Source of the DNA: Ceratodon purpureus
Lineage: Eukaryota > Streptophyta > Bryopsida > Pseudoditrichales > Ditrichaceae
DNA length: 64,000 nucleotides
Direction of reading: 5' to 3'
Assembly (NCBI GenBank): GCA_014871385.1
Contig: CM026427.1
Location: 3,402,366-3,466,365, forward strand
Part shown: positions 34,661 through 45,830 of the stretch, piece by piece
How positions within the stretch are numbered: the stretch's first letter is position 1
How the letters are laid out: every line of letters begins with the position of its first letter
The notes under the pieces: generated by a model
The model's input: the letters and a program-made list of their open reading frames with translations, nothing else
Told to the model about the DNA's origin: nothing
The model's database searches: none
Position numbers and translations under genes: made by a program

Positions 34661-35289
34661 ATCCAAAAAAAAACGTTTCAATAAATAAACTGCACACTCT
34701 TTTAGACTTTCATGTCGATCTCTCATCTCTAAAACTTTGGAGATGAGAAACCTTCGGCTCAGGTGAGGCGGCGTCTTGGCTCAGGTGGGGCGATTGCGCG
34801 GGGGAGGGGGGAGGGAGGGATGACCAACATAAGTAAAGCCGCGTAGAAACCCTAAGTTACTTACGAGCCCTGACGGCCGCTCGGTTGCTTCTGACGGCCT
34901 ACATTTACTTTTGTTTCTTTGCGTTTGCACACATATAAAAAGTACATATATACTCACTTGTTGAAGATAAAACAAACATTACAAGCTTGATTCAAAGACG
35001 GTTTTATAGACTTACAAGAACAATAATTTATATATCATGTAGACCACTTTCTAAAAGAAATATGCAGGATATTTAATTATGTCATCATTAAAGTTACAAG
35101 GTATAGCACTACATTAGTAAGCACTTCAATTACAGTGTCGTATATTCATATTAACTTTTTTTTGAACAAATAAACCAAATAAAATAAATTTGAATAATTT
35201 TATACAATATATTGATTAAATTTATTCATGTAAGACAAAAAAAAATTGAAAGTAAGATGCAAAATGCATTACCTTAGGCATTCCCTTAT
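34661..35289. other. Spacer with a short GC-rich island
   Basis: The stretch 34740-34900 is GC-rich on an AT-rich background (GGGGAGGGGGGAGGGAGGGA type) and is followed by AT-rich sequence. No gene was found. Confidence 0.35.
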
Positions 35290-35600
35290 CCATTAATTAT
35301 GTATAAATTTATGCATTAATTGGACATTATTTTTGAATTAATTTATACATTGATTGAACATTAATTTATGCATTGATTGAACATTAATTTGAGCATCAAT
35401 TGAACATTAAATTGTGCATCAATTGAACATTAAATTGTGCATCAATCGAACATTAATTTGTGCATAAAATAAACATTAATTGTGCATAAAATGAACATTA
35501 ATTTGTGCTTTAATTTGTACATCAATTTTGCATTAATTTATGCATCATTTCTACATTTATTAATGTGTTAGTTTATGCATTGGTTTATGCATTACTTTGA
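35290..35600. repeat. Minisatellite, about 23-24-bp units (CATTAATTTGTGCATCAATT-like)
   Basis: Roughly a dozen degenerate units combine GAACATTAATTTGTGCAT with ATCAATT or AAATGAAC. Short clusters of the same words (TGTGCATTAATTTATGCATC) reappear at 37328-37392 and 38146-38213. The motif therefore brackets the ORF-bearing segment 35.9-37.7 kb. Confidence 0.85.
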
Positions 35601-35932
35601 TGTTAAGAGCATTACTTTGCTTTATTATTGGAAACAATTTTCATATATAATGCAGTGATACAATCGTGTTTTTAACATATATTTTTTTTTAATTTTTTTT
35701 TTTAATAAATTTTATTTACTTATTTTTTTAACAAATGGTGAAAACATTCCATTGCAAAATTTAAAAAGGAAAATACAACACCGCCGCAAATCAAGTAAGA
35801 TTCACATATTTGTTTCATTGTTAAGTTAAAAAATATATATTTTCAATCATTTATTTTGTTTATAACTTCCCTGTTTTCTTCCATTGTTTTTTTTTTTTTG
35901 GTTCTGTCTCTCCCTCTATGCAACATGCCAAC

Positions 35933-37074
35933 ATGCCAGCATCTTCTTCCAAAAAACTAGCCATGGAATCGGAGGACGTGGTAATCAACTAGTTTTGGAA
36001 GTATTTCTTGATGCATGCGACCGGGTCAGGAGTGACCAAGGCCATGTCCAAGGGGTTTAGGCAAGTTTTTCCAAGCTCGGTGGTGAGATTGAATCAGATG
36101 TCTTGCATGAGGGTCTTGAGCAACATACATGAAGACTCACAATGCCGAATTGACCTGGCTATGGTTCATCGTCACTTGAGCAATTTTGAAGAATCCCTTG
36201 TGGAGAGCGGAAAAGTGGAGTATTGCGAAGACGAGTGGGGTGTAGGCATCCGCCAATATGCGTTGTAGAGTGGTAGACTGAAGACTCCTACCCAAAAAGT
36301 GATGACTAAAATTGGAAATGTGATGGGATCGTGGAAAAATGATGAGATGGTTCAAACTCATGTTAGGAATGTCTTGTCGGACTTCACTAGAGAGGTATGG
36401 CGTCATTTCTCTCCACCAGCACTGACGAAGGTTGCAAAGCGTATTGCTTGCGGGGATGAATCAAAGACATTCACTCTTGAAGAAGATACTGGTGAACTAA
36501 TGTCGCGTTTTTTGAAGGCCCGTAGGTCCCTCCAGTAAATGAGGGACGAAACGATGGGACTGGAGGAGAACGTGGATAAGAACATTGAAGTCTTACAACG
36601 TGGGTTTATGCATATGTCAACATGTAAAGTGACCACAAATGTGGGGTTTTACCTAGCCCAGGAGGACTCCAGCCTAGAGTGTCATCTGCAACACTGTCAA
36701 CGTCTCTCCCTAAGTCAAGTTTCCTTCCACCACAGAAACGCTCCATTGTGACTTTGGGGGATTCGTCCAACGAAAGAAGTCCGGATTGTATGGAGAAAAC
36801 GACGAAGCAAAATGGAAGTGGTCCTATGCCTGCCTACCAGAATGGGCCAATTCCTACACCAAGATCCCCAACGCTGTGTACACCGGGTTATGGCCGTCCA
36901 ACCGAATTCACTCAAGAACATGACAGAGCAATTTGGACCAGGTATCACGAGCATGGAAAACATTGGAAAAAGATTAGAGATGGAAATGACGCTCTTTTAG
37001 GGACGTTCAGTGGTTTGGAGATCAAAGATAAGTGGAAGGTTCTCGACAAGAATGGTTGGAGTTCCGATAATTAG
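35933..37074 (+). pseudogene. Myb/SANT-like ORF with three in-frame stops and one frameshift (transposon or lineage-specific gene)
   Basis: One frame starting at 35933 (MPASSSKKLAMESEDVVIN) stays protein-like for about 690 bp but is cut by TAG at 35990, TAG at 36266 and TAA at 36536. The pieces include KAMSKGFRQVFPSSVVRLNQ, NVLSDFTREVWRHFSPPALT and NVDKNIEVLQRGFMHM. A frame change around 36625-36660 leads to an open frame to 37074. That frame has a Pro/Ser linker and a Myb/SANT-like segment, EFTQEHDRAIWTRYHEHGKH then WKKIRDGN and IKDKWKVLDKNGW, with the regularly spaced Trp and the KDKW motif of telobox-type Myb repeats. Each stop can be derived from a Gln codon by a single C-to-T change. PIF/Harbinger elements carry a Myb-like second protein, so a transposon origin is possible. 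No transposase was seen. Confidence 0.5.
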
Positions 37075-37463
37075 ATTTTATTTTGTATTTTGTCTATTCA
37101 ACTATTTGTTTTGGTCACACATGTGACAAAGGGATAGATGTGTTATTTTAGTAATTCCTTGATTGAATTTTTTTGAATAAAACGAGAATTAATTTTGGGA
37201 CGAATTTGAAAGGAATATCGTCATACATCTGATTTATTTCATTAAGAGCTAAACGTAGTTGGGATGGTAGGGATGTAGTCTCTCCTCACTCTTCCTCTTG
37301 TATTTTGCAAGTCTCCATGTCGTAACATTTGTGCATTATTTTATGCATTACTTTGTGCATTAATTTATGCATCAATTGCGCATTAATTTAAAACAGAGAC
37401 TTACATTCTATGAATTTTCAATTTTTCTAACAAACAAACTAACTAACCTCTTGTGTTTTCCAG

Positions 37464-37727
37464 ATTGGGTGTATTGCGTTTGGGCGATATGGTGCCACAC
37501 CATCAATCACAAACGAAGGCGATTACTCGACAATTGGAGCCGCACTGATTGCTGATCGGAATGCATTGGCCCATGTCAGCAACATTGCCGATTTGGAGGA
37601 CCGCGTCAATGTCTGCCAGTTGGGGATTGCAAAATATCCTGAAATAGCCACGGAGCTCCCTGACGCTTGTACCATTATACAAAGGTATGATGAGTACAAG
37701 GCCAGGTTGCCCAATATTTTCTCATAG
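37464..37727 (+). CDS. Unrecognised protein, 3' exon of 87 codons
   Basis: After a strong acceptor (TTGTGTTTTCCAG ending 37463) an 87-codon frame runs to TAG at 37725. It reads IGCIAFGRYGATPSITNEGD, then GAALIADRNALAHVSNIADL, EDRVNVCQLGIAKYPEIATE and LPDACTIIQRYDEYKARLPN. Amino-acid patterning is clearly protein-like and there is no in-frame ATG near its start, which agrees with an internal or terminal exon. The Myb-like ORF upstream ends in its own stop at 37074, so it is unclear whether the two belong together. The family is not recognised. Confidence 0.5.
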   Translation: MGCIAFGRYGATPSITNEGDYSTIGAALIADRNALAHVSNIADLEDRVNVCQLGIAKYPEIATELPDACTIIQRYDEYKARLPNIFS

Positions 37728-40700
37728 ATTGTGCTTTCATTTTGTATAAATTGTCAATTCATGTAAAGTGTATCATGAATTCTACCTACAACGCTTTAGT
37801 GGGAAATGTAGAGGCAAAGTTTCACATTTGACACATTTTCATGATCTCATGATCACAGACTGGGTTGGTTTAGATCGGCTCTTTCCTTTCCAGTGGGGAG
37901 CTTTTGTAAGTTTTTGCACTCATTTTGCTTAGATCCTTCTACGAGCCTCGTAGTATCCTTGAGTACTCAAAACTTGGCTGATGAATAAAGTCTCTGTTTC
38001 TACTAATTTTGCATTCGTCTGGTATTCTTGTGTCTAATATTTTCTAGCTAGCATGTCAAGTATTCTTCTCTGTTTGTATTCTGAAGACCTCTTCGTCTAG
38101 TATTCTTCGCAGTTTCATTAGGATAACTCATTTATTCATTTCTTTGTGCATTAGTTTCTACATTACTTCGTGCATTAATTTATGCATCATTTCAACATTA
38201 CTTTGTGCATTATTATCAAAGATCAATTTATCTTGTATTACTTGTTTGTCTCATACAATGATTGGCTTTTGATTCTTTAAAGTCTCTCTTAGAAAAATTT
38301 AAGCATTGTTTTTGTTTTTTGTCATACGTCTATTGTTCTTTAGAAATTTTAGATGCATTTGTTTTTTTTTAAACATTTTAATTTTTATACTCTGTGTAGT
38401 CTAAATAAATTTAAAGATAACAAATATAAGAAACTTTGTACTAAAATGTTCATAATGGAAAAAAATAAAGTTTTTTATTTTTTAACAAACTATGGCTACG
38501 TGTTAAATTAAAGTGTTTATAATATGTATGAAGCACATTAAAAATAAAAAAGAATAATAAGAAATACTATTATATGATTAATCATCGATGGAACTTGTAT
38601 ATGCAACATAAATTTCACAATACTAACAATAATCCACATTCACTTGTGTGCATCTATAGATTTATGTATAATCCAACATCTTTTATAATCCATCATGCTT
38701 TCAATAACAATGTAAATTTGTATATGTATTTAATATTATCTCAAGGCAAATTGCCAAAAAGTTATTATAATCTTTTAGATGAATGCACAACCTTTTTTCT
38801 ATAAAAACAACTTGTATTATTGTTGTAAGGTGGAAATTTGCTCAACAACACCCAAGCCCAATAAAATCTCAAGTTCGCTCTACGGGAGGGTCAAATTCGT
38901 CTAAGTTTGGTAAATGTCTAAGGTTGAGTAGGTAAATGAAGGTTTTTAGGGAAAATGTCTTTAGGATAATTCTTATCTTTGAGTTTGTGTGGCATTCTGC
39001 CAATTAAGTCCTAAAGTATTACAACAACCCCAGGAAATTGTACTAAGCCTTAAGTTTCAAGAGATATAAGTCTAAGGTCCTTGACCATATAAGTTGACTT
39101 TATCATTGCCATCTTGGCCATGGAGTTCCTCCATGTAATTCCTTCATCACTTCTTGTCCATTCATTAATTAAATTGAATTATCAAAGCACTACTTACCTC
39201 AAGCAACAATCGTGCTCCAATCTCTTTTATTCCAAGCGATTCCTTCTTGCACTTAGGAAAACACTTAAGTTAGTAGATAATATACTTATGATATAATTGA
39301 TTTAAAGCTTCTACTATGAAGGAATTATATAAATGCATTCCATAAACATCAATTCCATGTTCAATTTCTTTATCTTATTTAATTCACACAATGCATGAAT
39401 TCACTCAATTCTCATTGTAAATCTTAATTCATTCACACACTAAGTACTTCTTTACTCCCACATTCAACTCAAGTACTTGCAATGACTTCTCAACTTCCAA
39501 TCTTATTACAATTCAACAATTGCAATCACTCTTTAACACAATTAACGTATTTCCTTAATTCCCAATGAAGTATTATTTAATTTTCAATTAATATAATGCT
39601 AAACATTACTCCTCTCAAGTCAATGTTTAAAGTATTCCAACTACAAACACACACACAACAATTTCTATACAATTTCCTCATACAATCTTAAAGAATCAAC
39701 TTATTCTTTTATTGGAATACTAGCTTTCAAGCTACGATACACATAATACATAGTGTGGTATTTTCCACCTTGGAGAAGAAGGAGATATACTTGAATTCTT
39801 AAGGGGTGTACCCTTACCCAATGGGTATGCCTTTAAATCCAACATGTAATAATTCTAAAATGTTTCTTCCCCTACTATTTTTTTTTTTTAAATGCAAGAG
39901 CATTGTTTCTTATTAAGAGCTAGAAATTTCTATAATGCCTTTAATTCCACTTTTTAGTACTTACAAGCATTTTTGCCATAGATGCTCACACTAAATTCAA
40001 TTATTTTTCCACTTGTGGACTAATTTTTTAAAAAAAGGTGGAAATTACAAAATATCAAAAAACATATGCTTACAATTTGCCATCTGTAGACAAAGTTATT
40101 ATATGAGCAATGAGCTACGAGCAGTTAGATTTGATATTCAACATAAAAAATAATTCAAATTTGATTGCAATTTTTTTTCCGTTCATAATAAATTTTAGGG
40201 CTTATTTCTGTAAAAAAATTATCCACAATGATCGTTGCAAAGTTCCCAAGATATTTTGCTTTACACCGAACAATAAAAGGAAGTAAGCAATGAGAAAGGC
40301 ATAGGAGAGAATGATAAAACTTTATTATGAGATGATGATAGTAATTTTTTATTTTTTTTAATGGGCTTCACACCGAACAATAAAAGGATGTAAGCAATGA
40401 GAAGGGCAAAGGAGTGAATGATAAAACTTTACCATTAGATAATGATGGTAATCTTTTTTCTTTGATGGTTATCATTCATGCAATCTTTGGCATGATGTGT
40501 TAAAAGATGCCAAGTTCAAATTAAATTTTCAAGTGAAAAAATTATGAAGAGAAATGAACTTTTGTATTTATAATGTGGTGCTTATCAAAAGCCTAAAAGA
40601 ATTTCATAGCATTGTAAAAGAATCTTCCCAAATCATACCATGACACTTTAAAATTAGAAAAAAATAAAAATCATATTCATATATATTTCACTACTTTGTC

Positions 40701-42586
40701 AACAAAATGTAAAGTTGAGGATATCATAGTATCCAAAAAAAGAAAAAAGAAAACACATTATAAAAATGAAGATGAATAATAGAAGATGTCAATTTAAAAT
40801 AGAAGATGTCAAGTTTAAAATTAGGCCGACTATGACTTGTGATTTTTCAAGACTCATGACTCATGTGCTATAAGCCTTTATCAGGTTTTATTGTTTACTA
40901 ATCTCTAATTGTAGTTAGATAATGCTTTAAGAATTTGTACATTATTTGAAATCGTTTGATTTAAAGATGTTGGAGTCCATGAAATATATTGTGAATTTAT
41001 GATAAAAAATAAATTTACAAATACCTCCATCTTTTCCTTTCATGCACCCACCTTTATCATTTATCAAAATTCTTTGCCCTCTAACGCTTCTTTTGTAATT
41101 CTTTCATTTTTATAGGACAATCCTCATAATTTGAATGTCATAATTGCTCTTTATAGACCACCATATCTCTTCAAAAGATTTTTCTTCATATAATACACAT
41201 TTATCTATATCAAAACAAAATTCATGCAATTTTTTACTTTATGAGTTTATCATATAAACAAAAACCTTGGTTACTAAAAAGACATTGTAACTCATTGCAG
41301 CTTCCATGAACACTTCCAAATACATCAATTTACAGCTATTACTATCTTAAATGCATGAATGATTGTAGTTCTTGCAGATTTTTTCAACTTTCTTGTTGAA
41401 AGCATGTATTTATGTTGAAAAATTATTGATTGAAATAGTTGGTCATGTTATAAAAGCTGACAATAATAAATTAAATTTTGATTTTTGCATCCAAGATTGT
41501 GTCACTTGGCACAAGTCACATCATAGGCTTGACTTTATATCTCTGATTATTTTCTTCTAATCCAAACCCTATGCAAAATACTTGCTTTTAAATTTTCTTG
41601 TATTCTTGGCAAATTGCAATGGTGTGTTCTAATTGAAGCTATGACAAAGAAAAAGGATGTTTAAAATTTTCAAAACCACATCTCAAACTTGGCAAATCAT
41701 GTTTTTGGAATATATTTTGGATGTTTTTATAAGTGCAATAGAGATTACAAAAAATATACAATTATAATATTTATTTGGAAACAATATACAAATGATGAAT
41801 GAAAAATATTGCAATTTCCATTCAAGAAATTATCGCATGTTTATTGTATACAATATGTATGTTGTTTCTAAAATAAATGTATTGTTATCGCGTATTTTAT
41901 CTCGACTCCATCACACTTAAAAAAACATTGTAAAAACATGATTTGGCAAGTTTGAAATGCAACGTAGAGGCAAAAGTGATTGATTCAAATGATGATTGTT
42001 GTAGCTATTTCTTTGCTAATGGACAATTGAGTGGAAGAAGAGAGAGGTTGAGAAGTTTTTGATCAAGACCCCAACCGATTGTCCTACAATTCTAAAGGAT
42101 ATTATAGTAGCGTAATTGATTTTTTGGCAAGGCCCCAACTTCAATAGTTGTGCTCCCTACTGAACGTTTATCTACAAATCCTGGCAGCCTTCCTTTCGCT
42201 ACCACTATGCAACCTTTGTCGAGTCCTTCAAACGCAACTCCTCCCCACTAGCTTACTAGCAAAAAATAAACCTTCATCTTCCTTACTCGTCATTGATCAA
42301 AACTTGAACCTAAGCTTCCATCAAGTTTTTAAAACCACCCGGAGGCGCATAAATACTTTGTTGGAGAGATTATTTAAAAAAACAAATTATATCACCACAA
42401 AGCTCTTACAATTCCCCCATGATTGAAATTTATTCAAAGAAATTCATGATCAAAATTAACACCATGGGAACCTATCCAAAATGTCCACTGATACAAACCT
42501 TGTACTTACACACCTTTTCCACCAGTGGCCAAAACCCCTCCAACGGATAATTGTCCTTGAAGAGTTATTTTCTACAGCACACCATA
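37728..42586. other. Long AT-rich region, no supported gene
   Basis: About 4.9 kb. Frames at 38574-38804, 39114-39296, 41372-41560 and 42148-42426 have AT-driven composition and no motifs. The region holds a second copy of repeat B (listed separately) and small clusters of the GCATTAATTT motif at 38146-38213. Confidence 0.5.
40240..40800 (+). repeat. Dispersed repeat B, copy 2, with an internal duplication
   Basis: Collinear with 26160-26800. Inside it the block beginning CACCGAACAATAAAAGGA is present twice (about 40264 and 40371), duplicating roughly 107 bp relative to copy 1. Confidence 0.7.
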
Positions 42587-42787
42587 TTTGATGGTATTTG
42601 TTTTTTTTTTGTTTTGTTTTTTTTTTTTTTTTTTTTTTTGTTTTTTTTTTTTTTTTTTTTGAAGCAAATGAACGAAATTCATTGCAAAGATAAAAGAACA
42701 ATCAGGCCCTCATCGGACAAGCCAGGGCCAGGGAGTTACCAGAGCACAATGGGAATCCCTGGGGGGATGGGCTTTTGATGGTATTTG
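42587..42787 (-). mobile_element. 5'-truncated non-LTR retroposon with poly(A) tail and 14-bp target-site duplication
   Basis: The 14-mer TTTGATGGTATTTG occurs at 42587-42600 and again at 42774-42787. Between the copies are a long T-rich run (42601-42660, a poly(A) tail on the minus strand) and about 110 bp of unique sequence. On the minus strand, the end reads CAATGAATTTCGTTCATTTG then CTTC before the A-run, a form typical of the 3' ends of plant LINEs. Exact duplication plus a 3' poly(A) tail is diagnostic of target-primed retrotransposition. Confidence 0.85.
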
Positions 42788-43417
42788 GAGGGGCTACACA
42801 TTTCAGAAGGTCATGTTTCTTTTTTCTTTTCTTTCTCCACTATACTATAAGCTCCTTGCAATTTCCTGCCTAACACAGATGGAAAATCTCAATCAGCACA
42901 GCCCGATCTTCTCTCATTCAAGAAATAATTAGGGCCTCCTGGACAGCTAAGGGCACCCCAAAATCATGAGCCATGAGCCATGTCCAATGGGTCCAAAAAC
43001 CATGCTATTTCCATCAGTGGCACTGCTTCCATATTCCCAGTCACCAAATCCAAGCCCATTTGCTTTCTGATCCAAGTCAGCAGCCTGGTTCTTCGTGTAA
43101 ACTGGCCCTTGACTTTGGAGCCCCACAAAACAACAAAGGCTCAATTCCTGCATGTTGAACAGGCAAATATCTCCTAATTTCTCCAAGTTTTCTGCCCATT
43201 TCTGCCAGCTAATTTTCCGTAAACAGAGGCATAAGAATATACTTTCCAAGTCAGACCGAAAAGAAAAAGCTCCAGGCTCCGTACTTGCAACCGACCATAC
43301 AATCCTCCCATTGAACATGGTACTGTCTTCTACCGACCATTCTCCCCAATCTACAGCCTGGCTTCCACCCGCTGGGCCGGTACCTACCACCGGATCCACC
43401 CGGCCTCTTTTGACCTG

Positions 43418-43489
43418 GACCTCCGACCTGCCAACTCAGTTTGGACCTCCGACCTGCCAACTACATTCTCGACCTCCGACCTGCCAACT
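43418..43489. repeat. 26-27-bp tandem repeat, three copies
   Basis: The 19-mer GACCTCCGACCTGCCAACT occurs exactly at 43418, 43444 and 43471, with 7- and 8-bp variable spacers. Confidence 0.9.
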
Positions 43490-44369
43490 CGATCCTAGGC
43501 CTCCCTCCACAGTGAGATCCAACGGCCACTAGCCGCCTTCAGCACGCACCCCCATAACCCAAGTATCTAGAATAACTAAAATGATCAGCCTTACCTTTCT
43601 GGGATTAGTTAATTTTAACTTTAAACTTTGTAAAGTTAGTATTTGGTCCAATACAGTATTTACTTTCAATATCTTTCAATGCACTTTCTTAAAGTTCATA
43701 TTTAATTCATTCTATTGATCCTGAACCGAGTGATGAATTTCAGTTATAACCACATGACCAATTTTACCTTTAATACACATCATGTATTACTGTTATTTAT
43801 TTGAATATAATGTTTTCTTATAAATTTAGTATAGTGTTATTAAATAATCACATAAATCCACATTTGAATGACAATTTAGTCAAGAGTTTTATATTATCTT
43901 TTAAGATAAGAACAAAATATTTTATCAACTTTTCATAAATACTTTAATATGTTATTATTTTTATTTATTTAAATGACATATTTTATTTATAGATCATAAA
44001 TGTCACAATACTTTCAATATATTTTCAAATACATTTGTCTAATAATTTCATGACTTTTAACAAAACAATCTTTATTGCATATTGTGTGGAAACAATCTTT
44101 TTATCAAATGCACGATTGACAACTTTGATATGGTTGAATATTTCGAAAGCTTCATAAACCATTTGACTACAGCAAAAAATTCCAATTGATATTAACATTT
44201 TGGTTCTTATTGTTTACAGAAAAAATCATATAATGGCTTGCCAAAATGTACCATTTCATATTACTATCACTAGTATAAAAAGTATAGAAGTACAAAAAAT
44301 GATTACCAACCAATTATGGATTACACCAAAAAATATCGATAACAAGAAAACCGTGGAAAGAAATATAAT

Positions 44370-44760
44370 TAAAGGGCTTTGACAAATGTGTACATTGCGG
44401 CTAACAAACTATAGAAGAAAGGTAGAAAACAATCCAACATTCTGTAGAATCAAACAAAGTCAAAGGATCCATTTTGATTCCGTGTTCTAATCTTAGCAAG
44501 TCCGGTTTTCGGAAAAATCATGGAAACAAGAAGCTTTGACAAACATGAATGACGCGGCTACTAAGTTAAAGAATGTCACAAATCATTATACAAAAAAGAG
44601 ATAGAAAACAAACCTACCCTCTTTAGAATCAAACAAAGTCAAAACAACCATTCCATTCCGTGTTCAAATCTTAGCGACACCGATTTTGGGAAAAAGAACA
44701 GAATCAAAGAGCCTTTGACAAACGCGTCTACCGCTAACAAGACCAATAACAAAATACTAC
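44370..44760. repeat. Satellite-like tandem repeat, period about 155-180 bp
   Basis: Shared landmarks recur: GCTTTGACAAA at 44379 and 44532 and CCTTTGACAAACG at 44713; AGAATCAAACAAAGTCAAA at about 44446 and 44627; CCGTGTTC(T/A)AATCTTAGC at about 44480 and 44659. This gives a little over two diverged units. Confidence 0.75.
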
Positions 44761-45830
44761 AGAATGTCATGCATGGTTGCACACAACCAACCATAGAAAG
44801 AGAAAACAAATTAAAAAAAAAAAAAACTCAAAAACAAAGAAAAGGCAACGGCAGAGAGAAAGACCCCTGTCCAATCACCAAGTCAGCTACCATGACTCCC
44901 GGACCAAAACAACCACACGGCGACACGGGCCCCGCCCCCGCTCCAGCACATCCAACGGCCACCGAAACGGCGACCTGAAAATGAACGCCCCGGATCCCCC
45001 AAACGCGAGCCGAGGCACCCGCACCCGCACCCGCACCCCCCCTTTCCAGCAGCGTTGAACGGTTCCCGGGCCCAGCGCAGATCCAGCGGCGTCGACCCGT
45101 GATATCCAGCCCCATGGCCCCCCCCATTATGGTCGCGCCCCCCCAGACGGCCCCCCGCCCGGTCCTCACCCCGTCCCCACCCAGTCCTCACCCGGTCATA
45201 TGCCTATGCCCGCTCCGTCCTCACCCCTCCCCACCCTATGGCCGTCCGGTAGCGCCTTGTCCTGGAGCGAGCAATCAAGCCGGCTGTGACTGCGGGCACT
45301 GATCAGTCATCATAGAACTCGCACACCACGACAGTCAATTCAATTAGTAGTCACGAGGATCAGTAGCAGCGCAGATGCCCATGGCATGGCATCATACTAA
45401 CTTGGTATATACAGTAAAGAGTAGTGTATAATATCGCCGAAGCCCACTTCGACAGACACACCGCGTGGCTATCTGCGTATCGATAAGATGGATATATCGG
45501 ACGCTGCAGCGCGGCCAGCTTACTGTAACTGGTGAAGTGTTCCTGGTGTTCGGGATTCATGGGGGCTGTCAGAGGCCGGATCGAGTGCGATTCTAGCTGC
45601 GTTTGCGTGTCTAGTGATGCGCGTTTCGGGCCCTCGTGGTGCTAGTTTGCTCGATGAAGGTGATGGCGTTACTGTAACTGGTGACCAGTTGCAGCAAAAA
45701 CACTAAGTTTGGACTCGCTGCTAGTGGGTCGATCATCGATGGTGTGTTGAGGAGTAGTGATGGGATGTGAGTGGGGTGGTCGGTGAAGAGGGGTTGTGTG
45801 CAGGCGATGGTGGAGGTGGAGGTGTGAGGG

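Larger units (their letters stand above)
42788..45830. other. Mixed repeat region and promoter of the TPR gene
   Basis: No gene is supported. The frames at 42947-43532 on both strands lack family motifs. At 44.88-45.25 kb the sequence turns GC-rich with (CACCCG)n-like tracts, and the last 500 bp presumably carry the TPR promoter and 5' UTR. Confidence 0.45.

Noticed and set aside
35290..35600. Possible CRISPR-like array of regularly spaced repeats
   Set aside because: The units are degenerate, AT-rich and contiguous, without unique spacers, in a eukaryotic nuclear context. It is a minisatellite.
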